NCBI RefSeq assembly: GCF_020831365.1
Contig: NZ_JAJHPV010000020.1
Coordinates: 186,001-250,000 of the forward strand
Direction of reading: 5' to 3'
Source: Massilia agrisoli
Lineage (GTDB): Bacteria; Pseudomonadota; Gammaproteobacteria; Burkholderiales; Burkholderiaceae_D
Length of the DNA stretch: 64,000 nucleotides
Position numbers and translations under genes: made by a program. The stretch's first letter is position 1; each line of letters begins with the position of its first letter. Under the pieces are notes generated by a model. The model was not told the DNA's origin. It saw only the letters and a list, made by a program, of their open reading frames with translations, and searched no databases. Positions 8,145 to 17,210 of the stretch are shown piece after piece.

Positions 8145-8795
8145 ATGATTACCGAACGATCCGCAGAATATTACGCAAAGAGCGCCTCCAGCCACGACCG
8201 CGTGTACGACAAACCCGAGCGCCAGGAAGACCTGGCCGAGATGCGCGAGCTGGTCGCCGACACGCTCAAGGGGCACAAGGTGCTGGAACTGGCTTGCGGC
8301 CCGGGCTACTGGACCCGTGTGATCGCCGAAACGGCCGACTCGGTGCTGGCCACCGACATCAATCCCGAAATGATCGAGATGGCGAAGCTGCGCGCGCTGC
8401 CGGCCGACAAGGTGCAGTTCCGCGTGGCCGATGCATTCGACCTGCCGGCCGACATCGGCAGCTTTACGGCAATCTTCATCGGCTTCTGGTGGTCGCATGT
8501 GCGGCGCGAAGAGCAGGAGCGCTTCCTCGCCCAGTTGAGCAAGAAAGTGGGCAAGAATGTGATGCTGGTGCTGCTCGACGACTGCTACGTGGAAGGCAGC
8601 AGCGAGACGGTCGCGCGTACCGACCTCGAAGGCAATACTTTCCAGATCCGCACGGCGGAGGATGGCGAGCGCTACGAGATTCCCAAGAGCTACCCGTCCG
8701 ACAGCGCGCTGCGCAAGAAAATGGGGTCGTCAGTACGTGAGATCAAGATTACGCGGCTGGAGTATTACTGGCTGCTGACCTGCCGTTTGAAGTAA
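8145..8795 (+). CDS. Class I SAM-dependent methyltransferase
   Basis: A 216-residue Rossmann-fold methyltransferase of unknown substrate. Motif I is VLELACGPGYWTRVIA (about residues 45-60), with the acidic residue that binds the SAM ribose in VLATDINPEMI. VADAFDLPADIGSFTAIFIGFWWSH is motif II/III territory. It lies eight bases after cysB in the same direction and may be co-transcribed with it. A BIME-like repeat and a terminator follow. Confidence 0.85.
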   Translation: MITERSAEYYAKSASSHDRVYDKPERQEDLAEMRELVADTLKGHKVLELACGPGYWTRVIAETADSVLATDINPEMIEMAKLRALPADKVQFRVADAFDLPADIGSFTAIFIGFWWSHVRREEQERFLAQLSKKVGKNVMLVLLDDCYVEGSSETVARTDLEGNTFQIRTAEDGERYEIPKSYPSDSALRKKMGSSVREIKITRLEYYWLLTCRLK

Positions 8796-8802
8796 GCCAC
8801 AT

Positions 8803-8909
8803 CGTCGTTCCCGCGAAAGCGGGAACCCATGGCCGGGCGTTCAGCAGCTAGCGTCAGTTGTATCGTTAGCGCTTGCCCGGTATGGCTTCCCGCTTTCGCG
8901 GGAATGACG
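8803..8909. repeat. Paired inverted hairpin repeats (BIME-like)
   Basis: Two hairpins in opposite orientation: GTTCCCGC-GAAA-GCGGGAAC (8807-8826) and TTCCCGC-TTTC-GCGGGAA (8887-8904). Flanks extend the symmetry (CGTCGTTCCC... on the left, ...GGGAATGACG on the right), so the whole 107-base block is one imperfect palindrome around a 40-base centre. This is the form of REP pairs mobilised by RAYT-type transposases. No transposase is nearby. Confidence 0.75.
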
Positions 8910-8925
8910 GGGTTGGCTGACGTAA

Positions 8926-8951
8926 AAAAGCCCGGACATGTCCGGGCTTTT
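8926..8951. terminator. Bidirectional intrinsic terminator
   Basis: A perfect palindrome AAAAGCCCGGACA/TGTCCGGGCTTTT, with A and T tracts on both sides, between the converging methyltransferase (+) and porin (-) genes. It can serve both. Confidence 0.85.
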
Positions 8952-8970
8952 GCGTTCCTGCTGGTGCTGC

Positions 8971-9981
8971 TTAGAATGCGTGGCGGATACCCAGTGCCAG
9001 TGCGGTTGGGTCAGCACCTGGCGCCGTTGCTGGCGGGGTCACATTGACGCCCGAAGCGTTGATGCCGAACACGCCGGTCGAGTTGTTGCGCATCGATGCC
9101 AGGGTGGTGTACACGTTGGTGCGCTTCGACAGCGAGTGGCTGTATGCCAGGGCCCAAAGATTGCCTTTTGCCGAAGCCTGCTCGTTGCGCTGCAGGTTGA
9201 CGTAGACCTTGCCTGCGCCGCCGACGGCTACTGCCGCGCCGATGTTGGCCTGCTCGAACTTGTTGTTCGCGCCGGCACGGTCGGCCACCATGTAGTTACC
9301 CTTGACTTCAATCGCGCCAAACTTGTAGCCAGCGCCGAAGGTGTATTCCTTGTCGTCCTCAGTCGCCAGGCGCTCGACCTGGTGGTAGCCGGCGCCCAGG
9401 AACAGCGGGCCGTTTGCGTATTCCAGCGCGACGCCGGCGGTGTCCATCGACGGGCCGGTGGTGGTTTCACCCAGGCCGTAGGCAGCCAGGATCTTGAAGC
9501 CGCCCATCGAGCTGCTCTTGTAGTTAACCGAGTTGCTCAGGCGGCGGGTCAGGCGGCCGCTGTTGAACGCCGACAAGTTGGTGCCGTAGAAGCCCTGGCC
9601 GAGGATGTCGGACTGGCCGGCAACCGACGCGATCGGGGTGTATTCGCGGCCCAGGGTGACCAGGCCGAACGCGCCTTCCAGGCCGACCACTGCGCGGCGG
9701 CCGAACAGGGCCGAGTCGCTTGCGCCGGTGTCGAGTGCAACGCCTGCTTCCAGGTTGAACATGGCTTTCAGGCCGTTGCCCAGGTCTTCGGTACCGCGGA
9801 AGCCGATGCGGCTGCTCGACTGGTTGCCGGAGTTGACGACGGTCCGGCTGCCATTGACTGCGTCAGTGTCCTCGCGTGCGATGGAAGCGTCGGCGATACC
9901 GTAAATGCTGACGCTCGACTGCGCTGCGGCGACGAGGGGAAGGGACGCGAACAAGGCAGCTGCCAAGAGTTTTCGTTGCAT
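8971..9981 (-). CDS. Gram-negative porin, trimeric 16-strand type
   Basis: Outer-membrane general porin. The start at 9981 (MQRKLLAAALF) follows GGAG at good spacing and gives a clean signal peptide ending in VAAAQS. The mature N-terminus SSVSIYGIADASI is typical of betaproteobacterial porins. Next come SRIGFRGTEDLGNGLKAMFNLEAG and FGRRAVVGLEGAFGLVTLGRE, the region leading to loop 3. The protein ends in the outer-membrane signature GIRHAF, whose terminal Phe is needed for BAM-mediated insertion. Mature length is about 317 residues. Monocistronic. Confidence 0.93.
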   Translation of the reverse strand: MQRKLLAAALFASLPLVAAAQSSVSIYGIADASIAREDTDAVNGSRTVVNSGNQSSSRIGFRGTEDLGNGLKAMFNLEAGVALDTGASDSALFGRRAVVGLEGAFGLVTLGREYTPIASVAGQSDILGQGFYGTNLSAFNSGRLTRRLSNSVNYKSSSMGGFKILAAYGLGETTTGPSMDTAGVALEYANGPLFLGAGYHQVERLATEDDKEYTFGAGYKFGAIEVKGNYMVADRAGANNKFEQANIGAAVAVGGAGKVYVNLQRNEQASAKGNLWALAYSHSLSKRTNVYTTLASMRNNSTGVFGINASGVNVTPPATAPGADPTALALGIRHAF

Positions 9982-10105
9982 GAAGATCTCCATTAAGTTT
10001 CAAGATTGTTACAGTGACTGCTAGGAATCGAAGGCCATGCTAACTGGCCGGTATTTCAACTTCATGACATGGGCAGTGGAGGTTGCTGATTAACAACAGC
10101 CGCTG

Positions 10106-11275
10106 TCAGTCGGGAAGCGGTAAAACAATTTCGATGCGGGTGCCGGGTGGTTCTTCGGCACTGATGGTAATTTCGCCGTTCATCGCCCAGACCCGCTCGC
10201 GCATGCCGATCAGGCCCAGCGATTCGGCCTTCTCCATGTCGTCGGGCGTGATGCCGCGGCCGTTGTCGCGTATCGTGACCAGCAGCTGGTGGTCGGTGCG
10301 GAACAGGTTCAGGGTGACGTGGCTGGCGTCGGCGTGGCGGGCGATGTTGGTCAGCGCCTCCTGCACGATGCGAAATACCGCGGTGCTGGCGGCGTCGTCC
10401 AGGCGCAGCTCGTTCTCGTCGGCGTACAGGTCGCAGGGGATGCCGTAGCGTTCGACCCAGTCGTCGCGCAAGCCTTGCAGCGCGAAGTACAGGCCGCCTT
10501 CGTCAAGCGCGCGCGGGCGCAGGTTGGTGGCAATCCGACGCAGCGAGCTAATGGCCGTCAACAGGTTTTCTTCCATGCCTGCCATCAGGCGGTGGGCATC
10601 GGGGCTGGCGCCTGGCTGCTGCTGGAGCAGGGTCAGGTCCATGCGCAGCGAAGCCAGCAGCTGGCCGAGGTCGTCGTGCAGTTCGCGCGCAATATGGGTG
10701 CGTTCTTCTTCGCGGATGGTCTGCAGCGCGGCCGATAGCTGGCGTAGCTGCGCATGCGAGCGCGACAGCTTTTCCTGCACCTGCTGGCGCGCGGTAACGT
10801 CGCGCAGGATGATGGTGTAGAGCGATTCGCCGCTTTCGGTGCTGCTCGACACCGATCCCTCCAGCGGGAAGCTTTCGCCGCTGGCGCGCACGCCGGTGAC
10901 CGCGTAGTCGGTGGCCCGGCGGCCGCTGCGCCCGGCACTGAACCAGGCCGCGACGCTGGGCGCGGAACCGGCGCCGGCGCCGGCGAGCAGCACAGGGTCG
11001 GGGCTGATGAAACGCGATAGCGGGCTGCCCTGCATGTCGGCCACCGTGGTCGAAAACATCGCTGCGGCGGACGGGTTGGCCAGCACGATGTGCTGGTTTT
11101 CATCGGTCGAGATGATCGCATCGCTGGCGTTTTCGATGATGCCCGGACTGCGGTTGCGCAACAGGCGCGGCGCGCGGCCGTATTTGACCAGGCGCGCCGC
11201 GACCGCACCGCTGGCGATGCCGATCAAAAACACAACTGCCTGCAATCCTTTGGCGGATCGTCTCATCGAACACAT
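10106..11275 (-). CDS. PAS sensor histidine kinase, NarL-type (HisKA_3)
   Basis: A 389-residue kinase with one N-terminal hydrophobic helix (about residues 10-28), a PAS domain (about 45-165, NASDAIISTDENQHIVLANPSA) and a short coiled coil. The dimerisation/phosphoacceptor segment is EERTHIARELHDDLGQLLASL, where His of ELHDDLGQ is the phosphosite. The ATPase has VQEALTNIARHADA, DNGRGI and LGLIGMRERV. This kinase type normally phosphorylates LuxR/NarL regulators, but none is adjacent; upstream on the same strand is a LytTR regulator. The partner is therefore unknown. Confidence 0.88.
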   Translation of the reverse strand: MCSMRRSAKGLQAVVFLIGIASGAVAARLVKYGRAPRLLRNRSPGIIENASDAIISTDENQHIVLANPSAAAMFSTTVADMQGSPLSRFISPDPVLLAGAGAGSAPSVAAWFSAGRSGRRATDYAVTGVRASGESFPLEGSVSSSTESGESLYTIILRDVTARQQVQEKLSRSHAQLRQLSAALQTIREEERTHIARELHDDLGQLLASLRMDLTLLQQQPGASPDAHRLMAGMEENLLTAISSLRRIATNLRPRALDEGGLYFALQGLRDDWVERYGIPCDLYADENELRLDDAASTAVFRIVQEALTNIARHADASHVTLNLFRTDHQLLVTIRDNGRGITPDDMEKAESLGLIGMRERVWAMNGEITISAEEPPGTRIEIVLPLPD

Positions 11276-11403
11276 ATGCTTGCCTGCCGCAGATGGGCAC
11301 GCGGATTCGAGCCCTCCGCGTACGATAAGGTTCTGGAAAAAATCGCGCCTTGATTTAGGGCAAGCTTTGCGATAGGAAAGATCGAGCCTGCGCGCGAACG
11401 ACC

Positions 11404-12165
11404 TTACATCTGCTTGAACAGGTGCAGGAAGCTGCGGCTCACTTCCAGCTTGTCCGGTCGGCCTTTGATCAGCACCAGGTGGCGGCCGCGGATGTCGCGG
11501 GTCACGCCTTCGATGGCATTCACGTTGACCAGGGTGGCGCGGTGGATCTGCCAGAACAGCGACGGGTCGAGTTCCTCGGCCAGGTCGCGCACCGGCTTGC
11601 GGATCAGCGCTTCAAACTTTTCGGTCTGCACGCAGGTGTACTTTTCGTCGGAACGGAAGAACAAAATTTCTTCCACAGGGATCATGCGCAGGTCCTGGCC
11701 GATGCTGGCCTGGATCCATTGCAGGTACGACGGCTTCGGCTTGGACATCTTTTCGGCCAGCTCGGACAGCATCGCCGTCACGCTCTCGGTCACCGCCTCT
11801 TTCGGCTTGGCCAGGCGCGCCTTGAGGCGGTCCACGGTGATCTGCAGGCGTTCCTGCTCAGGCGGTTTGAGCACGTAGTCGACCGCGCCGCGCTCGAAGG
11901 CTTCGACCGCGTACTGGTCGTAGGCCGTCACGAACACCACATTGCTCTGGGCGCCGATGTCGCGCGCCGCTTCCATGCCGGTCTTGCCCGGCATGCGGAT
12001 GTCGAGGAAGGTCAGGTCAGGCTTGAGCTCCCTGACCAGGTCGACCGCCTCTTCGCCATTTTTCGCCTCGCCGATGATGTCCAGCTCGGGCCAGGCCTGG
12101 CCCAGTCGCAGGCGCAGTTGGTCGCGCATCAGTCTTTCGTCGTCGGCAATGATCGCAGTAGGCAT
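11404..12165 (-). CDS. LytTR-family response regulator
   Basis: A 253-residue regulator: receiver domain (about 1-120) with the acid pocket ADDE and phosphoacceptor Asp55 in LTFLDIRMPG, Thr in FVTAYD and Lys in VLKPP. A linker and a C-terminal LytTR DNA-binding domain follow (about 150-250; EEILFFRSDEKYTCVQT, FWQIHRATLVNV). The ATG at 12165 is preferred over a TTG 39 bases upstream because the receiver fold starts there. It lies 63 bases after the LytS-type kinase gene, surely its cognate pair. Confidence 0.92.
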   Translation of the reverse strand: MPTAIIADDERLMRDQLRLRLGQAWPELDIIGEAKNGEEAVDLVRELKPDLTFLDIRMPGKTGMEAARDIGAQSNVVFVTAYDQYAVEAFERGAVDYVLKPPEQERLQITVDRLKARLAKPKEAVTESVTAMLSELAEKMSKPKPSYLQWIQASIGQDLRMIPVEEILFFRSDEKYTCVQTEKFEALIRKPVRDLAEELDPSLFWQIHRATLVNVNAIEGVTRDIRGRHLVLIKGRPDKLEVSRSFLHLFKQM

Positions 12166-12228
12166 GGGTCGGTCTGATTTTAAGAGTGAGTGACAATTAT
12201 TCAACGAAACCGGGTGTAAATCAATCGC

Positions 12229-13467
12229 TTACTTCGACACCTGGTAGGGAACTTCGATGGTAGCGATGACGCCGCTTGGCGAGTTGGCCGTGATGGTCAG
12301 CTTGCCCTGGTCGCCATGCAGCAGCTTGAGGCGTTCGCGGATCGTCGGCAGGCCCAGGCCCGTGCCGTCGCTCGGGTGCACGCCGAAGCCGACCCCGTCA
12401 TCCGAGACGATCACGCGCAGCTTGTTGCCGGCCACTTCGGCGACGATCTTCAGGGTGCCGCCTTCCGGCTTGCATTCGAGGCCGTGCTTGATCGCGTTCT
12501 CGACCATCGACTGCAGCATCATCGGCGGGAAGGCCGCGCTGCGCAGTTCGTCGGGAATCTGCATGTCGACCGTCAGGCGTTCTTCCATGCGCATCTTGAG
12601 CAGGTTCAGGTAGGCCTTGACCATGTCCGCTTCGCGGCCGAGGTTGGTGACGACGGCGTTATCGCGCATCTGCGGCAGCACGGCGCGCAGGTACTGGATC
12701 AGGCTGCGCTGCATGGCCGAGGCGCGCGGCGGGTTGGTTTCGATCAGGTATTCGACCGAGGCCAGCGTGTTGAACAGGAAGTGCGGCTCGACCTGCGCCT
12801 GCATCATCTGCATGCGCGCCTCGGACAGCTGGCGCTGCATCGATTCGCGCTCGGCGGCCGCGTTGGCGTTTTGCGTTTCCGCTTCGGCGCGCTTCTTGCC
12901 GCCCATCAGCGCCTTGGTCGCAAACAGCGCCAGCAGCAGCAGCGACACGAAGCTCTTGAACCAGGTCGACGCCTGGTTGTGATAGCGCGTCACTTTCTGC
13001 TCGGCCATGTCGTCGACCGCTTCTTCGATTGCGTTCGACAATTCTTCGCCAATTTGCGGCGGCAGTTCGATGTGGACGGAACCGTCGTCCGGGTTCGCGC
13101 TGGCGCCCGCCGGCGGCGCCGGCGGTACCGGCAGCTCGCCCGCTTCCGGGGGCTCGGGCGGCTCCGGCGGCGCCGGCAACTTGCCTTTGCGCGGATTGAA
13201 ACGAATGCCGGTGTCGTCGATGACGATGTGGGGTTCGGACGCGTCGCGCTTGCCGCGATGGTTGTCGCTGCGGACCACCATCGGGCCGCCGCTGCCGGAG
13301 AACAGTTCTTCCTGCACGATCGAGGCGGCGATCAGCGACAGCGCGGCGAACAGGAAGAACTTCCACCACGAGAGCTGGGTGACCCAGGTCGCCGTCGCGT
13401 CGAAACCCTTGTGCAACCAGGCGAGGCTGTTGGCGAATGACTGCTGGAGAGGAGGGCGAGCTTGCAT
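12229..13467 (-). CDS. LytS-type sensor histidine kinase (His_kinase family)
   Basis: A 412-residue membrane kinase. Two membrane helices (about 34-51 and 170-188) enclose a loop of about 115 residues with a proline-rich acidic stretch near residues 98-120 (APPEPPEPPEAGELPVPP). The phosphoacceptor region is VEPHFLFNTLASVEYL (His229). The ATPase has NAIKHGLE, SDDGVGFG and GTGLGLPTIRERL. This family pairs with LytTR regulators, one of which is encoded directly downstream. No ligand is known for the Pro-rich loop. AGAGGAGGG lies a few bases upstream of the start at normal position. Confidence 0.9.
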   Translation of the reverse strand: MQARPPLQQSFANSLAWLHKGFDATATWVTQLSWWKFFLFAALSLIAASIVQEELFSGSGGPMVVRSDNHRGKRDASEPHIVIDDTGIRFNPRKGKLPAPPEPPEPPEAGELPVPPAPPAGASANPDDGSVHIELPPQIGEELSNAIEEAVDDMAEQKVTRYHNQASTWFKSFVSLLLLALFATKALMGGKKRAEAETQNANAAAERESMQRQLSEARMQMMQAQVEPHFLFNTLASVEYLIETNPPRASAMQRSLIQYLRAVLPQMRDNAVVTNLGREADMVKAYLNLLKMRMEERLTVDMQIPDELRSAAFPPMMLQSMVENAIKHGLECKPEGGTLKIVAEVAGNKLRVIVSDDGVGFGVHPSDGTGLGLPTIRERLKLLHGDQGKLTITANSPSGVIATIEVPYQVSK

Positions 13468-13764
13468 GTGATTCGATTTCCGTGGGCGTGTTGTGCTTTT
13501 TTGTCACGCAGTGTAAGCCTGCGCCGCTGGAAAAGCCATTTTGCCCGGTTAAATACTGTTGGGATGGTGCAACTGTAGGCCGCGCCCGCTTGCGGGGCCA
13601 TCCGTTTGCGACAGTCTGCACAATCCGGGTACTGGAATGCGCACCCGGCTTGTTGCGTAGCAAGGAAGCTGGCGATTGATGTGTACAGGAAACCCGGCAG
13701 CGTATGATATCCAATCGCCAGGGCCGAGTCGGCCTTTTGTCATTTTTGATGGAAGGGAATGCCA

Positions 13765-14703
13765 ATGTCTGCTGAATCCAGAAAATTCCGCCTAGTTACA
13801 CGCAGCGATTTCGACGGCCTGGTGTGCGCCGTGCTGCTCAAGCACCTTGGCATGATCGACGAGATCCTGTTCGTCCACCCGAAGGACATGCAAGACGGGA
13901 AGATTGCCGTCAGCGAGCGCGACATCACGACCAACCTGCCGTACGCCCCCGGCGTGCACCTGGCCTTCGACCACCACCTGTCCGAAACCCTGCGCAACAA
14001 GGGCGAGCGCGCCAACCATATCATCGATCCGTCGGCGCCGTCGGCGGCGCGCGTGGTCTACGATTACTATGGCGGCGCCAGCAAATTCCCGCTGGCCTGG
14101 ACCGGCATGATGGCGGCCGTCGACAAGGGCGACTCGGCCAATTTCTCGCGCGAAGAGGTGTTGGATCCGGCCGGCTGGGACCTGCTCAATTTCCTGATGG
14201 ACGCGCGCACCGGCCTCGGCCGCTTCCATAATTTCCGCATCTCCAATTACAACCTGATGATGGCGCTGATCGATGCGTGCAGGAACCTCCCCATCAAGGA
14301 CATCATGGCCATGCCCGACGTGCAGGAACGCACCGCCCTGTACTTCGAGCACAGCCAGAAATGCAAGGACCAGATCCGCCGCTGCGCCACAGTCGACAAG
14401 AACCTGGTGGTGCTCGACCTGCGCAACGAGGAAGTCATTTTTGCCGGCAACCGCTTCATCATCTACGCGCTGTTCCCAGTGACGAACATCTCGATCCACG
14501 TGCTGTGGGGCCTGAAAAACCAGAACACGGTGTTCGCCACCGGCAAGTCGCTCCTGAACCGCAGTTCGCGGACCAACATCGGCGCCCTGATGCTCGAATA
14601 CGGCGGCGGCGGCCACGAAAATGCCGGCACCTGCCAGGTGTCGAACGACATGGCCGAGGAGGTGCTGGGCGCGCTGAGGCGGCGCATCACCTCCGACGGC
14701 TAG
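13765..14703 (+). CDS. DHH-family phosphoesterase (exopolyphosphatase-like)
   Basis: A member of the DHH/DHHA1 superfamily, which hydrolyses phosphodiester or phosphoanhydride bonds with Mn2+. The metal-binding motifs SDFDGLVCAVL and AFDHHLSETL are present, as is the C-terminal DHHA1 glycine motif EYGGGGHENAGTCQV. Family members include exopolyphosphatases, nano-RNases and c-di-AMP hydrolases, and the substrate cannot be told from sequence. The ATG at 13765 is preferred because AAGGG at 13753-13757 leaves only one base before the alternative ATG at 13759. A short GGCC hairpin (722-734 of the 13 kb segment) lies in the leader. Confidence 0.85.
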   Translation: MSAESRKFRLVTRSDFDGLVCAVLLKHLGMIDEILFVHPKDMQDGKIAVSERDITTNLPYAPGVHLAFDHHLSETLRNKGERANHIIDPSAPSAARVVYDYYGGASKFPLAWTGMMAAVDKGDSANFSREEVLDPAGWDLLNFLMDARTGLGRFHNFRISNYNLMMALIDACRNLPIKDIMAMPDVQERTALYFEHSQKCKDQIRRCATVDKNLVVLDLRNEEVIFAGNRFIIYALFPVTNISIHVLWGLKNQNTVFATGKSLLNRSSRTNIGALMLEYGGGGHENAGTCQVSNDMAEEVLGALRRRITSDG

Positions 14704-14705
14704 GG

Positions 14706-17135
14706 TCAGGCGGGTGAGCTGGCCATCAGCAAGCCCTCGAGCGCCGATTCCGACAGCGGTTCCGAGAACAGGCGCCCCTGCATCTCGTCGCAGGCGTTCG
14801 CACGCAGGAACTCCATCTGCGTGCGCGTCTCGACTCCCTTGGCGATGACCTTGACGCCCAGGTCATGGCCGATGTCGATCAGCGCCTTGACCACCGCGCC
14901 GCTGCGCACGTCCTCGGTAATGCGGTTGATGGCCGCGCGGGCGACCTTGACGTGGGTCAGCGGCAGTCTCTGCACATAGTTCAGGTCGCACATACCCTCG
15001 CCGAACGCGTCCAGCGAGCGGCGCACGCCGAGGTCGCGCAGCTGCGACATGACTTCCATGCCCAGCTGGTGATTATTGTTGAGCCCATCCTCGCGCAATT
15101 CCAGTTCCAGCAGCTCCGGGGGCAAGTCATGACGGTCGAGCACGGCGGCGATGTTCGACACATAGCCCGGCTGGCTGAATTCGCGCGATGAGGAATTCAG
15201 GGCCACCGGCAACGGCGGCTGGCCGGCCCGCTGGCGCCGGCGGAGGAAGTCGCAGGCCTGTTCCAGCACCTCGCGGCCGATGTCGATGATCATGCCGTTT
15301 TCCTCCGCGTCGGAGAGGAAGGAGCCGGGCAGCAATATGCCGTGCTCCGGGTGGCGCCAGCGCACCAGGGCTTCCAGCGCGTTGATGTAGCCGGTCTCCA
15401 GGGTGACCCGCGGCTGGAACTGCAGGAACAGCTCGCGCCCTTCGATGGCGCGGCGCATCGTGTCTTCCAGCTTCTGCTTGGCTTCGGTGGTCGATTTCAT
15501 GTCGGCCGAGAAGAAATAAGCCTGGTTTGTTTGCGATGCCTTGGCGTGGTACATCGCCACATCGGCTGAACGTACCAGCTCGACCGCGTTGCCGCCGTCG
15601 TGGGGATAGACGCTGACCCCGATGCTGGCGCCGCTGCCGATTTCGGTGCTGTCGAACACTACCGGGCGCGACAAGGCATCGCGCAGCCGCTCGACCATGC
15701 GCAGCGTGTAGCGCAGCGAAGGCTGGTTGACCAGCACCAGCACGAACTCGTCCCCCGACAGCCGCGCCACCGTGTCGCTTTCGCGCACCGACGCCTGCAG
15801 GCGCTTGGCGACCACCTTCAGCACTTCGTCGCCGGCCTCGTGTCCGTAGCTGTCGTTGATCTGCTTGAAGCCGTTCAGGTCGATCAGGGCGGTGGCCACC
15901 AGGGTCTTGTTGCGCTGGGCCATATGGATGGCCTGTTCCAGCCGGTCCCACAGGAGGGTGCGGTTGGCGAGGCCGGTCAGCGGATCATGGTTGACTTCGT
16001 GTTCCAGCAGGGCGGTGCGCTGCTTGAGGGCGGTGACATCATTGATGACGCCGATAAAATGCGTGACCTTGCCGGTGCCGTCGGCCACCGGGGTGATGGT
16101 CAGGTCGTTCCAGAACACCTCGCCGTTGCGGCGCAGGTTGCGGAACACCACATTGACCTGCTGGCGCGCGCGGATGGCCTTGCGCAGGCGTTTGCGCTCC
16201 TCTTCATCGAGCCCCGGTGCGGCCATGAAACGCGAATCACGGCCGATGACTTCGCTTGCGGAGTAGCCGGAGATGCGTTCGAAGGCGGGATTGACATACT
16301 CGATCGGGTTGTCGTGCTCGGTGCAGCGCGTGATGACCAGGCCGTTGCTGGACGCATGCAGGGCCCGCTCGCGCACGCGCAGCACTTCTTCCTGGGCGCG
16401 CCGTTCGGTCAGGTCGATGCCCATGCCGCACAGGTAGTTGCGGCCGCGGCATTCGATCCGCGCGCCGCACAGCAGGTAGGGCGTGGCGTTGCCGTATTTG
16501 TCGAGGTAGTTCGCTTCGACGAATGCCTGTGCATCGTTCTGGAATACTTCCTTGATCTTGGCGGACAGGATGCGCTTGTCGGCGAGGTCATACATGTCGA
16601 GCGCATGCGCCACCTTCAGCTCTTGCGGCGTCATGGCCGTGACACGCTCGAGGGTTTTGTTCCAGAGAGCAAAGGTGCCGTCCTCGCGAATGACATAAAA
16701 CGTACCGGGAAGCATGTCGATGACGCTACAGAGCGGCATGCGGCCGACCAGCGACATTTCCTCGCCGCTGGGCGCGGCGACGAAAAAGCCGACAAAACCG
16801 GGCAGCTGGCCATTGTCGCCATGCTGTCGCAGTAGAGAGAGTTCAACCTCGCGGCGGCTGCCGTCGGGCATGGGAATGCCCAGTTCCAGCGCATCGCAGT
16901 GATTGCTGGTCTCGGCCCCATGTTCGAACAGCTCCGCGCCGCTTGGCACGTCGAGCAGGCTGCCTAGCGGCCGACCCAGCGCGGCGGCCGCGGGAACGCC
17001 AAACATCGCGGCGCATTTGTCGTTCCAGCTGATGACATTACCAGCCGCGTCAGTGAGCAGCGCAGCAATCTCGGTTTCTTCGCTGACGAGCATGGAGTCC
17101 CCTTGAACATACAGGTTAGACTCATCCTGGCTCAT
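14706..17135 (-). CDS. PAS-PAS-PAS-GGDEF-EAL protein with degenerate EAL domain
   Basis: An 809-residue cyclic di-GMP protein. Three PAS domains (about 20-120, 135-245, 250-370) precede a GGDEF domain with active-site SGDEF (460-464) and an intact inhibitory site RESD (451-454) five residues upstream, so cyclase activity with product feedback is plausible. The EAL domain (about 560-800) keeps E588 of EAL, Asn647 and Lys730. However, the DDFG motif reads DAFG (709-712), the KIDRSF segment reads KVARAA, and the AEGVE glutamate is Lys766. Those acidic residues bind catalytic metal or activate water, so phosphodiesterase activity is probably lost. No transmembrane segments; the input is cytosolic. 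Confidence 0.9.
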   Translation of the reverse strand: MSQDESNLYVQGDSMLVSEETEIAALLTDAAGNVISWNDKCAAMFGVPAAAALGRPLGSLLDVPSGAELFEHGAETSNHCDALELGIPMPDGSRREVELSLLRQHGDNGQLPGFVGFFVAAPSGEEMSLVGRMPLCSVIDMLPGTFYVIREDGTFALWNKTLERVTAMTPQELKVAHALDMYDLADKRILSAKIKEVFQNDAQAFVEANYLDKYGNATPYLLCGARIECRGRNYLCGMGIDLTERRAQEEVLRVRERALHASSNGLVITRCTEHDNPIEYVNPAFERISGYSASEVIGRDSRFMAAPGLDEEERKRLRKAIRARQQVNVVFRNLRRNGEVFWNDLTITPVADGTGKVTHFIGVINDVTALKQRTALLEHEVNHDPLTGLANRTLLWDRLEQAIHMAQRNKTLVATALIDLNGFKQINDSYGHEAGDEVLKVVAKRLQASVRESDTVARLSGDEFVLVLVNQPSLRYTLRMVERLRDALSRPVVFDSTEIGSGASIGVSVYPHDGGNAVELVRSADVAMYHAKASQTNQAYFFSADMKSTTEAKQKLEDTMRRAIEGRELFLQFQPRVTLETGYINALEALVRWRHPEHGILLPGSFLSDAEENGMIIDIGREVLEQACDFLRRRQRAGQPPLPVALNSSSREFSQPGYVSNIAAVLDRHDLPPELLELELREDGLNNNHQLGMEVMSQLRDLGVRRSLDAFGEGMCDLNYVQRLPLTHVKVARAAINRITEDVRSGAVVKALIDIGHDLGVKVIAKGVETRTQMEFLRANACDEMQGRLFSEPLSESALEGLLMASSPA

Positions 17136-17164
17136 GAGGTTCGATTTTAATACGATGCTTGCAG

Positions 17165-17191
17165 AAAAAAGCCCGCGTCAGGCGCGGGCTT
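17165..17191 (-). terminator. Intrinsic terminator after the nitronate monooxygenase gene
   Basis: Read on the minus strand: AAGCCCGCG, a five-base loop, CGCGGGCTT, followed by a run of T (A-tract 17165-17170 on the plus strand). It lies 20 bases after the stop of the gene at 17211. Confidence 0.85.
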
Positions 17192-17210
17192 CGGGCGGGC
17201 AAGGGGCAGC

